Part shown: piece after piece, positions 11,880-22,179 of the stretch
Layout: each line of letters begins with the position of its first letter
How positions within the stretch are numbered: the stretch's first letter is position 1
DNA from: Takifugu bimaculatus
Lineage: Eukaryota > Chordata > Actinopteri > Tetraodontiformes > Tetraodontidae
Reading direction: 5' to 3'
NCBI GenBank assembly: GCA_004026145.2
Contig: CP034981.1
Coordinates: 981,310-1,045,309 of the forward strand
DNA length: 64,000 bases
Notes under the pieces: generated by a model
Seen by the model: only the letters and a program-made list of their open reading frames with translations
What the model was told of the DNA's origin: nothing
Databases searched by the model: none
Made by a program: the position numbers and the translations under genes

Positions 11880-14596
11880 CCCAGGCCCGCGCTCACTCCC
11901 CCGGATCTCACTGGTGTTCCCCCTATCTACCATGATTTAGCCCCAGTGTTTAGTAAGGACAATGCTCTGTCCCTTCCCCCTCACCGGCCCTATGATTGCC
12001 CCATCGACCTCCTCCCCGGGGCTCCCTACCCCACGGGTTGACTTTATAATCTCTCCATCCCAGAGAAGGAGGCGATGCGCAATTACATCACAGAATCCCT
12101 CGCCTCTGGTATCATAAGACCATCATCATCCCCCTTAGCAGCGGGCTTCTTCTTTGTAGCCAAGAAGGATGGCGGCCTGAGGCCCTGCATCGACTTCCGC
12201 AAACTTAACAACATCACCGTTAAGAATAAGTACCCTCTTCCCCTTATGAGTTCCACGTTCGAGCCTCTCACTCATGCCCGGGTGTTCACCAAGTTAGACC
12301 TCCGCAACGCTTACCACTTGGTGCGGATCAGGAAAGGGGACGAATGGAAGACCGCCTGCAACACTCACCTCGGGCACTTCGAATACCTGGTCATGCCCTT
12401 CGGCCTCTCCAACGCCCCCGCCGTCTTCCAGGAGTTGGTCAACGATGTGCTCCGAGACATGATCAACGTCTTTGTGGTGGTCTACTTGGACGACATCTTG
12501 GTCTTCTCCCGCACCATGGAGGAGCACCACCAGCATGTCCGCCTGGTCCTCCAACGGCTTTTGGAGAACCGACTCTTCATCAAAGCTGAGAAGTGCTTCT
12601 TCCACTCCGCCTCAGTGGGGTACCTCGGCTACATCGTGGAGGAGGGGCGGGTGCGCGCAGATCCGGCCAAGATCCAGGCTGTGGTGGAGTGGCCACGCCC
12701 CACCGACCGCACTCAGCTTCGCCGGTTCCTTGGGTTCGCCGGGTTCATCCGGCGGTTCATCAAAGGATTCAGCCAAGTGGCTGCCCCTCTCTCCGCTCTC
12801 ACCTCCACCTTGCGGCCTTTCACCTGGACACCGGAGGCTGAGACCGCTTTCTCGGCCCTCAAGGACAGGTTCACGATGGCTCCGGTGCTCGCCCACCCAG
12901 ACCCAGCTCGGCAGTTCATCGTCGAGGTCGATGCTTCGGACGCGGGCATCGGGGCAGTCCTCTCCCAGCGGTCCGAGGCAGACCAGAAGATTCACCCATG
13001 TGCCTACTTTTCCCGCCGTTTTGATCCGGCTGAACGAAACTATGATGTGGGCAACAGGGAACTTCTGGCGGTCTATGCAGCCTTGGTGGAGTGGAGACAC
13101 TGGCTGGAGGGAGCAAGGCACCCGTTCCTTGTGTGGTCGGACCATAAGAACTTGACCTATGTGAGAACGGCCAAGAGACTCAATCCCAGACAGGGCCGCT
13201 GGGCTCTCTTCTTCAGTCGGTTTGACTTCACCCTCACTTTCCGTCCAGGCTCCAAGAATATCCGGGCTGATGCCCTTTCCCGCCAGTTTCCGGAGGAATT
13301 CCCCGGCGCCCCCAGGGACCCTGACACCATCATTCCCCCAGCCCGGGTCATAGGGGTCATCTCCTGGCCGATCGAGACGGCCGTCGAGCAAGCCCAGAGA
13401 GACGAGCCCGATCCTGGGAACGGGCCTCGGGACCGGATGTTCGTGCCCTCCTCCGTCCGGCCGCAGGTGCTAGAGTGGGGCCACTCCAGTTGTTTCGCCT
13501 GCCATCCTGGCGTGCGTCGGACGGTGGAGTTCGTGCAGCGGCGCTTCTGGTGGCCCAACCTCCAAGAGGATGTTCGGGAGTTTGTGGGCGCCTGCACGGT
13601 CTGTGCCCGCAGCAAGGCCTCCCATCGCTCGCCAGCAGGCCTTCTGCACCCCCTTCCCGTCCCCAGTCGACCCTGGTCTCACATAGCCCTGGATTTTGTG
13701 ACGGGCCTCCCCGTCTTGCAGGGGAACGACACCATCCTGACCATTGTGGACCGCTTCTCCAAGGGGGTCCACTTTGTCGCTCTCCCCAAACTCCCTTCTG
13801 CTGCAGAAACTGCCGAAATCCTGGTCTCCCACGTCGTACGTCTCCACGGGATCCCCCTTGAGGTGGTCTCCGACCGTGGCCCCCAATTCACTTCTAGGGT
13901 GTGGCAGGCCTTCTGCAAGGGGATAGGGGCCACGGTCAGCCTGACCTCTGGGTACCACCCCCAGTCCAAAAGACAAGCCGAACGGGCCAACCAGGCTTTG
14001 GAGGCGGCCCTGCGCTGCGTGACCACCAGCAATCCTGCCTCCTGGTCCAAGTTCCTGCCGTGGGTGGAATACTCCCTCAACGCCATGGAGAGCTCTGCTA
14101 CCGGTATGTCCCCCTTTCAATGTTTCCTGGGCTACCAACCCCCTCTGTTCCCCCAGCAGGAGCTGGAGATCGCAGTGCCATCTACCAGGGCCCATCTCCG
14201 CCGGTGTCGGCGCATCTGGAAGGCTGCCCGCAAAGCCATCTTGCGGGCCACAGAGCAGTCCCGGCGTTCGGCCAACCGGCGAAGGAGGCCGGCCCCTGCT
14301 TACCGGCCTGGCCAGAAGGTCTGGCTGTTGGCCCGGGACCTGCCCCTCCAGACCTCGCAGACTTCCTCCAGAAAGCTGAACCCCCGCTACATCGGTCCCT
14401 ACACCATCTGCAGCATCATCAACCCCTCTGCAGTCCGTTTGGATCTCCCCGCCGCCCTCAAGGTACACCCGGTCTTCCATGTCTCGCTCATTAAACCCTT
14501 CTCCACCAGCCCCCTGTCCCCTCCTGTTCCGACTCCACCTCCCCCACAGGTCCTGTCGGACGGAGAGCCGGTGTGGAGAGTTAACAAGCTGCTGGC
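11880..14596 (+). pseudogene. Gypsy pol: RT, RNase H, integrase (5' portion of interrupted ORF)
   Basis: A TGA at 12039-12041 interrupts the region just before RT; the same frame then stays open from 12075. RT carries VVYLDDIL (YxDD) at about 12478-12500. RNase H carries EVDASDAGIGAV and WSDHKNL. Integrase follows with an HHCC zinc site (GHSS, CHPG, CTVCARSK) and DDE residues in ALDFVTGLP, SDRGPQFTS and the AERANQALE helix. This is the usual gypsy order, RT-RH-IN. The open frame continues to 14954 only because the nested LTR happens to be open; gypsy coding stops at 14596, inside the chromodomain region. Confidence 0.85.
14592..14596. repeat. Target-site duplication, left (CTGGC)
   Basis: The five bases CTGGC precede the TG of the left LTR and recur directly after the CA of the right LTR at 21075-21079. 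Confidence 0.9.
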
Positions 14597-15116
14597 TGTT
14601 ACGATCCCAGTTATGTTGTTTAGTTTGCTTTTACTGTGCGCTCTGCGCACCTTTGCGCGTTTGGTTCTGTTTTGTCCCGCCCCCCGTGTTTTGTGTTTCT
14701 CTGTTTCAATAGGTGCTGCGCCATGGTCTGTGATTGGCTCGTTCGTGATTGGCGTCCTTTTAAAAACCCTGGGGTGCCACCCAACGAATCCTTCTTGCTC
14801 CATTTTCGTTCTGTTCCGTGACTCGCCACGTCAGCGCTACCAGTTCCCACTTCGTTTTTGTGACACGCAGCCCGTCGGTTGCAGTTCGCCCGCTTCTGTG
14901 GAGAAGCCACTTTCGTCTACGTTTTGGAATGTTTGCCATGCAACGTGCCTTTAACCATTGAATAGACCTATATACTTTAAGTGCTCACTTATTTTTGTAT
15001 TACTCCCCACCTTTTGCCATTAAATCTATATTTCACTTATTGTACTAGTGTTATTCCTCGTGCCACCTTCACTTTTCCCTGGTTCACAATTCCATACCCT
15101 AGACTGGAACGTGACA
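14597..15116 (+). repeat. 5' LTR of the Gmr1-like element
   Basis: Starts TGTTACGATC and ends ACGTGACA, 520 bp. It differs from 20555-21074 at about five positions, for example GCTCCATTTT against GCTCCGTTTT and GTACTAGTG against GTACTGGCG. Confidence 0.93.
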
Positions 15117-15118
15117 AA

Positions 15119-15136
15119 TGGGGGCTCGTCCGGGAT
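15119..15136 (+). promoter_or_regulatory. Primer binding site, tRNA-Pro type
   Basis: TGGGGGCTCGTCCGGGAT lies two bases after the 5' LTR. It is the complement of the 3' end of tRNA-Pro, the same primer class as gammaretroviruses. Confidence 0.85.
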
Positions 15137-15504
15137 ATTTGATCCCATAGCTTTTTGTAATTTTGTTTAGCGCCCTTAGTCTTTTGTGATTTTGATTTCT
15201 TTGATTTTTCCGTAGGTGTGCGTCTGCAGTCCAGAGGTCTGGTGAGTCAGCGTGTTCCCAGCTGGGTTGTTTTCAACCCTTCCTTCGGGGCACTATTTTT
15301 TTTTGTATGTTTTAATTTGCCTTTTTGGGAGTAACTCCAGGGGGAGGTACGCTAGTCAAAGAGTGGACTTAAGATAAAGTCCTCTCTTATGACGTTAAGC
15401 GTTTAAAGGCGCCTTCCATTGGTACGCTCTGAAGAGTTAGATAGGTGAGTTAGTTTCCTGGTTAGGCAGTCAGGACCAGACTCTCTGACACCCTGCGTCT
15501 TGGG

Positions 15505-17859
15505 GTGGTTGCAGTGCAGTCTCTCGGATTTTGTTTGATTTTGTTAATGCTAATTTTGGAGGCATTTGGCATGCCGCACGTGTTTTTACGCACCAGATTT
15601 TGCATGGTTTTTGGCTTCTTTCTGATCTACATTGTACATTTCTGCTTGAATTCTCCATTAACCGAAGTTTTTTGGTGTTACAGGATGGTGTCTGTTGAAG
15701 ATTTTTGTAAGAATCCTACGAAGGATAGTTTGTTACGCTGCACTAAAGAGCAGCTAATTAGTATTGCGGAACATTATTCTGTAACTATTACTAGTGACGA
15801 TAAAAAGCTTAAGGCAGTATTGTTGGAGAAAGTAGAAAAGGGCTTGATCGATAAAAATATTATTGCTAAAGCTGAAAGTGCCGGCTCCCCGTCAAATTTG
15901 CCCCAATCGCCAACTGCAGAGCTTTCGTTTAAAATGCAGGAGTATAATTTGGAAGGTCGCAAATTGCAGCTCCATACAGCACAACTTAGAGCAGACCGTG
16001 AGGCTATGGCTCTTCGAGAAAGAGAACTCGAAAAGGAGGTTCGTTTACGGCAATTAGAGGTGGATAAAGAAATCGAATTAAGGAAATTGGAACAACAAGA
16101 AAGAGAGAATCAGAAAAAGATGGAGTTCCAACGCGAGCGTGAGGAGCGAGAATTTAATTTGAGAAAACTTGAGTTGGAATATTCGGCTAAATACTCTGCC
16201 ATTAATGTCTCTCCAATTCGTCCTCCAAGCTCTCCTCCTCTGTCTACGGCGTGGCAGGAACGACAGCGTGTCCCTTTCGTTGCCTCTGCGTTACCAGAGT
16301 TGCCTCAAGACGCACCACATAACCTCCCGTCATCTGATTCACCTGCTCCACCTTTCGACGTGAGCCGAAATATTCGCATGGTTCCACCATTTAGCGAGCG
16401 CGAGGTTGAGAAGTATTTCGCCCACTTTGAACGCGTCGCTTTAACTTTAAAATGGCCAGTCGGCGTTTGGACCTTGCTATTGCAATGCGTGTTAACGGGA
16501 AAGGCACAAGCTGTTTATTCAGCTCTTACTGTTGACCAGAGCGCAGACTATAGTATTGTTAAAACTGCTATATTAAACGCATACGAACTTGTACCAGAAG
16601 CCTACAGACAAAGATTTCGAGGTCTTAAGAAAAATGACAAGTTGACTTATATGGAGTTTGCGAGAGAGAAAGAAAATGCCTTCGATAGGTGGCTCACTTC
16701 TTTACGAGTACAGTCAATGGCTCAACTTCGAGAAGTTGTTCTGCTGGAGGAGTTTAAAAATTGTGTGCCAGAGTCGGTCGCGACTTATATTCATGACCAG
16801 AAAGTTACCACGTTGGCACAGGCCGCTGTTTGTGCTGACGAATTCACGCTCACGCATAAAACAGTCTTCACTCGTCGGGCACCATTTCAGTTTTCTAGTC
16901 CTAAGCGCAGCTGGCGAAATTCTAAGCCGAACAGACCCTCGTCTCCCACCAGTGAGAAAAGAGAATGCTTTTACTGTCATGAGTCGGGTCATTTAATCGC
17001 TGTTTGTCCTGTGCTGCAAAGAAAAAATCAGTCTCCTAAGCGCCAGCCTAAGAGTGTTGGATTTGTGCGGACTGCCAGCGCTGATGAGTTAAGTCATGAT
17101 ATTGACCCCGTGTATGATCCGTTTATTTTGAAGGGAAAAGTCTCTTTAACTGCTAGCGGTGGAGATGGGAAGTCCGTCTCTATTCTTCGGGACACTGGGG
17201 CCGCAATTAGCTATATTCTCGAGTCTGCCCTTCCGTTTTCTGATCGAACATATTGTGGCTCCGATGTTTTACTTACAGGGATCGAGTTGGGGATAACACA
17301 AGTTCCCTTGCACAAGATTTATCTGGACACCGATTTAGTGAGCGGTCTTGTGAAGGTTGCTGTTCGGGCACAGCTTCCTGTGAAAGGGGTTGAATTCTTA
17401 TTGGGGAACGATTTGGCTGGCGGAAAAGTGATTCCTATACCTGAAGTGATCTCTACTCCGTTACAAAATACTAACGAGGACCCTGAGTTTAAAAATGTGT
17501 TCCCCGCGTGCGTTGTGACAAGAGCTCAGGCTCGTAAGTTTAGGGATGTGATTGATTTGTCCGACAGTTGTTTGATTTCCGACGATCCATTCCAGTCCCC
17601 CTCCAGCCCGCGGTCACAGGCAGCAGACGCTCCGTTGCTGTCCACACTTGATGGTGCTGAAAACGCGCACCTCGACCTGTCGCTGCCCGTTGACAAAGCG
17701 CTGATTAGAAGGGAGCAAGAAAGCGACCCTTCTCTCGCTAAATGTCGCGTTGCTGCTACTAAAAATATGGCAACTGAGATTAAGTTGACTGACTATTTTT
17801 GGGAGGATGGTTTATTAAAGCGGAAATGGATTCCACCCGTTTTTGCAGATTTGGGCTAG
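15505..17859 (+). CDS. Gmr1-like gag-protease ORF
   Basis: 784 codons from the first ATG; the start at 15685 (MVSVEDFCKN) is more plausible, since the leading 60 residues look like leader sequence. Residues about 130-235 are a charged coiled coil (RERELEKEV, EREEREF). A gag-like region follows, with a CCHC zinc knuckle (CFYCHESGHLIAVC) at about residue 488 and an aspartic protease (LRDTGAAIS) at about residue 561. A TAG at 17857-17859 ends it, yet the same frame continues open into the integrase ORF. Whether this is a natural readthrough site or a mutation cannot be told from one copy. Confidence 0.85.
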   Translation: MVAVQSLGFCLILLMLILEAFGMPHVFLRTRFCMVFGFFLIYIVHFCLNSPLTEVFWCYRMVSVEDFCKNPTKDSLLRCTKEQLISIAEHYSVTITSDDKKLKAVLLEKVEKGLIDKNIIAKAESAGSPSNLPQSPTAELSFKMQEYNLEGRKLQLHTAQLRADREAMALRERELEKEVRLRQLEVDKEIELRKLEQQERENQKKMEFQREREEREFNLRKLELEYSAKYSAINVSPIRPPSSPPLSTAWQERQRVPFVASALPELPQDAPHNLPSSDSPAPPFDVSRNIRMVPPFSEREVEKYFAHFERVALTLKWPVGVWTLLLQCVLTGKAQAVYSALTVDQSADYSIVKTAILNAYELVPEAYRQRFRGLKKNDKLTYMEFAREKENAFDRWLTSLRVQSMAQLREVVLLEEFKNCVPESVATYIHDQKVTTLAQAAVCADEFTLTHKTVFTRRAPFQFSSPKRSWRNSKPNRPSSPTSEKRECFYCHESGHLIAVCPVLQRKNQSPKRQPKSVGFVRTASADELSHDIDPVYDPFILKGKVSLTASGGDGKSVSILRDTGAAISYILESALPFSDRTYCGSDVLLTGIELGITQVPLHKIYLDTDLVSGLVKVAVRAQLPVKGVEFLLGNDLAGGKVIPIPEVISTPLQNTNEDPEFKNVFPACVVTRAQARKFRDVIDLSDSCLISDDPFQSPSSPRSQAADAPLLSTLDGAENAHLDLSLPVDKALIRREQESDPSLAKCRVAATKNMATEIKLTDYFWEDGLLKRKWIPPVFADLG

Positions 17860-17913
17860 AATACTGTAAATCAATTAGTTGTTCCCGCTAAATACCGCTT
17901 ACATGTTCTTTCA

Positions 17914-20493
17914 TTGGGGCACGATCATGACTTTGCTGGACACATGGGCATTACTAAAACATATCACCGGATACTAAAGTATTTCTTTTGGCCTGGCTTG
18001 AAGTCAGATGTGGTCAAATACTGCAGGTCGTGTCATAAGTGCCAAATAGCGGGAAAGCCCAACCAAAAGATTCCACCAGCGCCGCTTAAACCAATTCCAG
18101 TATTTGGGGAACCATTCGAGCGCATAATATTGGATTGTGTAGGCCCGCTGCCTAAAACGAAAGCCGGACATCGTTATATGTTAACTTTAATGTGTGCAGC
18201 ATCACGATATCCGGAGGCAGTTCCTTTAAGGTCTCTTAAGGCAAAGCCTATAGTAAAAGCGCTACTTTCTTTCTTTTGCACGTTTGGCTTGCCAAAAGTG
18301 GTCCAAACGGACCAGGGGTCTAATTTTTTGTCAAGGTTGCTTCGCCAAGTGTTGAAAGTGCTCAAGATTAAACATGAGGTGTCAAGTGCTTATCATCCTG
18401 AGTCTCAGGGAGCTTTGGAAAGAGCGCATCAGTGTCTGAAGTCTCTCCTTCGTATTTACTGTCTCGATTCTGAGAAAGACTGGGATGATGGCCTCCCTCT
18501 ACTTTTGTTTGCTATTAGAGAGACCGTTCAAGAATCTCTAGGTTTTAGCCCGGCTGACCTAGTTTTTGGACACACTGTACGCGGTCCATTGAGATTGCTT
18601 CGTGAACAATGTGAGGCTGATATAGCCGATAGGAATATTCATGTTTTGGATTATGTGAGTTCTTTTCGAGAGCGTTTACATAAGGCCTGTGAGATCGCTA
18701 GAGTAAACCTAGCCACCGCTCAAGACAAAATGAAAACTCGCTTTGACCGGCATTGCAAGGCACGTTCGTTCAGTGCTGGTGACAAAGTTTTAGTGCTTTT
18801 GCCAGTATTGGGATCTGCGTTACAGGCAAAGTTTTCGGGTCCCTACGAAGTTTTGTCTAAACTGAGCGAGACTAACTACGTTATTAAGACACCTGACAGA
18901 AAACGAAAAACCCGGTTGTGCCACATTAACATGCTTAAGGCCTATGTGCCTCGAGAGGTTGCCTTTGCAGATGTCACCCCTGTGGCCGTCACCAGTGTTG
19001 TGACAGCGCCACCTGTCTATTCTCCGGAGGAGGATGACCTAAACCTGCGTGATGTCCCAGTCTCCTCTGCTAGGCTTCCAAATTCAGAAATGCTTCGGGA
19101 ACTGAGAAATAATTTGTCGCACTTAAGGGAGGAACAATTTAATGATATATGTGCCTTGATTAATGAGTTTCCAGGTTTGTTTTCCGACGTTCCGACATTA
19201 ACCAATGTACTTCGCCACGACATTGATGTAGGTGACCAGGCACCAATAAAACAGCACCCATATCGTGTCAATCCGACTAAAAGAGCAATTATGCAATCAG
19301 AGGTAGCCTATCTCCTCAATCATGGACTGGCCAAGCCCAGTGCTAGCGTGTGGAGTTCGCCGTGTCTCCTGGTTCCCAAACCAGATGGCACGTTTAGATT
19401 CTGTACGGACTACAGAAAAGTAAACGCTGTAACGAAAACCGACTCTTTCCCCTTACCTCGTATGGAGGATTGTGTTGATCGTGTTGGCTCCGCTCACTTC
19501 GTTACGAAATTAGATCTTCTCAAGGGCTATTGGCAAGTGGGATTAACGCCCAGAGCCTCTGAAGTTTCTGCCTTCGTTACACCTGACAGCTTCATGCAAT
19601 ACAAGGTTATGGCGTTTGGTCTTAAAAATGCTCCGTCAAGCTTCCAACGGCTTATGAATAAAGTCCTCGCTGGTGTCCCAAACTGCGAGTCGTACTTGGA
19701 TGATGTGGTCATTTACTCATCCTCCTGGTCTGAGCATATTGATAACATTCACTTGGTTTTCACGCGCTTGAGAGATGCGTCTCTGACCCTCAACCTAGCT
19801 AAATGTGAATTCGCCAAAGCAACCGTAACCTATTTGGGGAAACAGGTTGGCCAAGGCCAAGTGCGCCCAGTGGAAGCTAAAGTATCCGCTATCGTGGACT
19901 TCCCCATTCCGTCTGGTAGACGAGAGCTTCGTAGATTCCTAGGAATGATTGGCTATTATCGTAGCTTCTGCCGCAACTTTTCCGATGTGATACTACCGCT
20001 AACGAATCTGCTTAAGAAATCTTGCTCGTTCGTTTGGTCAGTCAATTGCGACTCTGCTTTCCAGAACGCTAAAGCGCTGCTTTGTAGTGCACCCGTACTG
20101 GCGTCTCCAAATTTTGATGTGCCTTTCAAATTAGAGGTTGATGCCAGCGGCACTGGTGCAGGTGCTGTCCTTCTGCAGGAAGATACTAGTGGGACTGATC
20201 ACCCCGTTTGTTATTTTTCGAAGAAGTTTTTGAAGCACCAGCTTAACTACAGCACAATTGAGAAGGAGGCTTTAGCTTTACTGTTTGTACTCCAACATTT
20301 TGAGGTGTATGTGGGTTCCACATCTAAGCCTGTCGTTGTTTTCACTGACCATAACCCTTTGATGTTCCTATCCAGGATGAAAAATTCAAATCAGCGTCTC
20401 ATGCGTTGGTCCTTATATCTGCAAGGATTCAACCTGGAGATAAGGTATAAGAAAGGAAAAGAAAACGTTCTAGCTGATGCTTTGTCACGCTAA
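17914..20493 (+). CDS. Gmr1-like integrase-RT-RNase H ORF
   Basis: 859 codons, in frame with the preceding ORF. Integrase comes first: zinc site (HDHDFAGH, CRSCHKC) at residues 3-45, then the catalytic D in ILDCVGPLP (about 74), D in TDQGSNF (about 132) and E in ESQGALERAH. RT follows, with FRFCTDYRKVNAV and YLDDVVIY at about 593, then RNase H with KLEVDASGTGAG and FTDHNPLM, ending ADALSR. No chromodomain was seen. All catalytic motifs look intact. Confidence 0.9.
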   Translation: MGHDHDFAGHMGITKTYHRILKYFFWPGLKSDVVKYCRSCHKCQIAGKPNQKIPPAPLKPIPVFGEPFERIILDCVGPLPKTKAGHRYMLTLMCAASRYPEAVPLRSLKAKPIVKALLSFFCTFGLPKVVQTDQGSNFLSRLLRQVLKVLKIKHEVSSAYHPESQGALERAHQCLKSLLRIYCLDSEKDWDDGLPLLLFAIRETVQESLGFSPADLVFGHTVRGPLRLLREQCEADIADRNIHVLDYVSSFRERLHKACEIARVNLATAQDKMKTRFDRHCKARSFSAGDKVLVLLPVLGSALQAKFSGPYEVLSKLSETNYVIKTPDRKRKTRLCHINMLKAYVPREVAFADVTPVAVTSVVTAPPVYSPEEDDLNLRDVPVSSARLPNSEMLRELRNNLSHLREEQFNDICALINEFPGLFSDVPTLTNVLRHDIDVGDQAPIKQHPYRVNPTKRAIMQSEVAYLLNHGLAKPSASVWSSPCLLVPKPDGTFRFCTDYRKVNAVTKTDSFPLPRMEDCVDRVGSAHFVTKLDLLKGYWQVGLTPRASEVSAFVTPDSFMQYKVMAFGLKNAPSSFQRLMNKVLAGVPNCESYLDDVVIYSSSWSEHIDNIHLVFTRLRDASLTLNLAKCEFAKATVTYLGKQVGQGQVRPVEAKVSAIVDFPIPSGRRELRRFLGMIGYYRSFCRNFSDVILPLTNLLKKSCSFVWSVNCDSAFQNAKALLCSAPVLASPNFDVPFKLEVDASGTGAGAVLLQEDTSGTDHPVCYFSKKFLKHQLNYSTIEKEALALLFVLQHFEVYVGSTSKPVVVFTDHNPLMFLSRMKNSNQRLMRWSLYLQGFNLEIRYKKGKENVLADALSR

Positions 20494-20554
20494 GAGATAC
20501 TGATTAGAGAACACTTGTTGATCAACATTATATGTTGATTTTTGGTGGTGGGGG

Positions 20555-21074
20555 TGTTACGATCCCAGTTATGTTGTTTAGTTTGCTTTTACTGTGCGCT
20601 CTGCGCACCTTTGCGCGTTTGGTTCTGTTTTGTCCCGCCCCCCGTGTTTTGTGTTTCTCTGTTTCAATAGGTGCTGCGCCATGGTCTGTGATTGGCTCGT
20701 TCGTGATTGGCGTCCTTTTAAAAACCCTGGGGTGCCACCCAACGAATCCTTCTTGCTCCGTTTTCGTCCTGTTCCGTGACTCGCCACGTCAGCGCTACCA
20801 GTTCCCACTTCGTTTTTGTGACACGCAGCCCGTCGGTTGCAGTTCGCCCGCTTCTGTGGAGAAGCCACTTTCGTCTACGTTTTGGAATGTTTGCCATGCA
20901 ACGTGCCTTTAACCATTGAATAGACTTATATACTTTAAGTGCTCACTTATTTTTGTATTACTCCCCACCTTTTGCCATTAAATCTATATTTCACTTATTG
21001 TACTGGCGTTATTCCTCGTGCCACCTTCACTTTTCCCTGGTTCACAATTCCATACCCTAGACTGGAACGTGACA
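20555..21074 (+). repeat. 3' LTR of the Gmr1-like element
   Basis: 520 bp, begins TGTTACGATC after a G-rich polypurine-like tract (GGTGGTGGGGG at 20544-20554). Followed by CTGGC at 21075-21079, the right target duplication. Confidence 0.93.
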
Positions 21075-21261
21075 CTGGCGGTCCGCCGACGGGGAAGGGG
21101 CTTCCAGTACCTGGTGGATTGGGTGGGTTACGGCCCCGAAGACTGGAGCTGGGTGCCCCCATCCTATCTCGCTGACCCCTCCCTCCTCGAAGACTTCTAC
21201 CGAGACCACCCGGATGCTCCTGGGCGGTCGTCCGGTGCCTCCCGTAAGGGGGGGGGGGTAC
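21075..21261 (+). pseudogene. Gypsy chromodomain, 3' portion
   Basis: Continues the pol ORF interrupted at 14596. It encodes a chromodomain core (YLVDWVGYGPEDWSWVP) and an end with DHPDAPGR, then a G-run tract. The chromodomain is thus split by the nested element. Confidence 0.85.
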
Positions 21262-21890
21262 TGTTGTGACTCCTACTCTGGCCCCACCTCCTCCTGTGCA
21301 ATCAGCTCAACCACCACCACCCGTGCCCTCTCCTCCAGCCGCACCCAATCCGCCCAAATGACTCTGCACCCATAAAAGGCCCCTCTGCACTCAGGCCAGT
21401 GCTTGATCTAACCGGTGTTTTGGCAACACGTACCGTCAACCCAGCATCTCTCCAGGCTCCCCAGCGACTCCCTGTGACTCCCAGCATTCTCCAGCATCTC
21501 CCCCTGCTCCTCCGCAACCTTCCTAGCCCCTCTTCCTCTGCCCTCTTCCTCTTCCCCTTCCTCGGACGGATTTCCCCTGGCCTCTGGACACTTGGACTCC
21601 CCCACGGACTCTCGCCCCCGGATCTCGGACTTGGTTCGTCTACCGCATCACGCACATGTACAACACCCCCCTCCACTGATATTTCATACACGCACTCACG
21701 CACTCACGATTCACACTTCATTTACATCCAACATCTGCATCCAAGACATTCCCCCACGCCCCCTATAGTTTGTCTCGGCCTCCCTCCTCATTTAGTTTCT
21801 TCCCTCCTGTCCTTTTTTTTTGTTTCATTAAAATCGTCTGAGTTACTTTTAATTCCCGTGTCTGTCTGCCTTCTTTGGGGTTCCGCCACA
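21262..21890 (+). repeat. 3' LTR of the outer gypsy element
   Basis: Begins TGTTGTGACTCC after the purine tract GTAAGGGGGGGGGG and ends at TTCCGCCACA. It contains ATTAAAATCG near the end. No 5' partner is in the window. About 28 bp after it (to 21918) match neither copy 2 nor the LTR. Confidence 0.7.
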
Positions 21891-22025
21891 CTTGACCGCC
21901 AGTCCTCTTGAGCTTAACAGCAGGTGCATAAAACAAAGGCGTCACCTGATGTCACTGTTGCTCCGACTACAGAAAACAGCCGCAGGTGTTTAGGGATGAG
22001 CTGAGGTCAGATTGTCCTGCGTTAA

Positions 22026-22033
22026 CGTTGCGC

Positions 22034-22069
<36 letters not shown>
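22026..22069. repeat. (GTT)n microsatellite before the last amph exon, copy 1
   Basis: Pure GTT run directly in front of the GTGGCAG acceptor of exon 22075-22179. It recurs in copy 2 at 33834-33870, slightly longer. Confidence 0.9.
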
Positions 22070-22179
22070 GGCAGGACGCTGGTTGGCTCACGGGTATCAA
22101 AGAAAGCGAGTGGTTAGCACGCGGTGCTAGCGCCCAGAAAGGACTGTTTCCAGAGAACTTTACGCAGCGTTTGGAATAA

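Larger units (their letters stand above)
14597..21074 (+). mobile_element. Gmr1-like LTR retrotransposon (integrase upstream of RT), nested
   Basis: Complete element with 520-bp LTRs at both ends, a 5-bp target duplication, a primer binding site and two ORFs in one frame. Domain order is gag, protease, integrase, RT, RNase H, with RNase H last just before the 3' LTR. In ordinary Ty3/gypsy elements integrase comes after RNase H. The Copia-like order with gypsy-type RT is the hallmark of the Gmr1 group known from fish. The LTRs differ at about five positions, so insertion is recent. Confidence 0.9.
11777..21918 (+). mobile_element. Ty3/gypsy chromovirus-type LTR element, 5' truncated, with nested element
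   Basis: Left and right edges are defined by alignment to copy 2, which reads straight from CACCTCTGTGT (33341) while copy 1 enters gypsy sequence at 11777; copy 1 rejoins at AGCAGGTGCATAAAAC (21919). About 380 bp of host sequence (33342-33717 in copy 2), including an amph SH3 exon, is missing. The element starts just upstream of RT, so the 5' LTR, gag and protease are absent. It continues through RT, RNase H, integrase and chromodomain to a 3' LTR (about 21262-21890). A second element sits within it at 14597-21074. Confidence 0.85.
4395..22179 (+). pseudogene. amph: Amphiphysin 3' exons, copy 1 (broken)
   Basis: Exons by homology to copy 2: 4395-4435, 4803-5093 (acidic Glu/Pro-rich linker), 5523-5567, 5641-5685 (IPGADQ), 11003-11191 (IPSVIIEPAS, ending GLPDDFLYK) and 22075-22179 (second SH3 half, LFPENFTQRLE then TAA). 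Amphiphysin is a presynaptic BAR-SH3 adaptor that recruits dynamin to clathrin-coated pits. Two lesions are visible. Exon 4395-4435 is 41 nt against 42 in copy 2 (one G lost after CCGCCCTC), shifting frame. The exon for the first SH3 half (33348-33449 in copy 2) is absent, replaced by gypsy sequence. BAR exons are not in the window. If they lie to the left, this copy would be the one spliced first, so assembly error in the short exon should be considered. Confidence 0.8.

Noticed and set aside
14597..14954. C-terminal extension of gypsy pol to 14954
   Set aside because: This part is LTR sequence of the nested element read through by chance. The same peptide recurs in the other LTR at 20532-20912.
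15119..15136. Partial tRNA gene
   Set aside because: Only the 18 bases complementary to the tRNA-Pro 3' end are present, placed after the LTR. It is a primer site.
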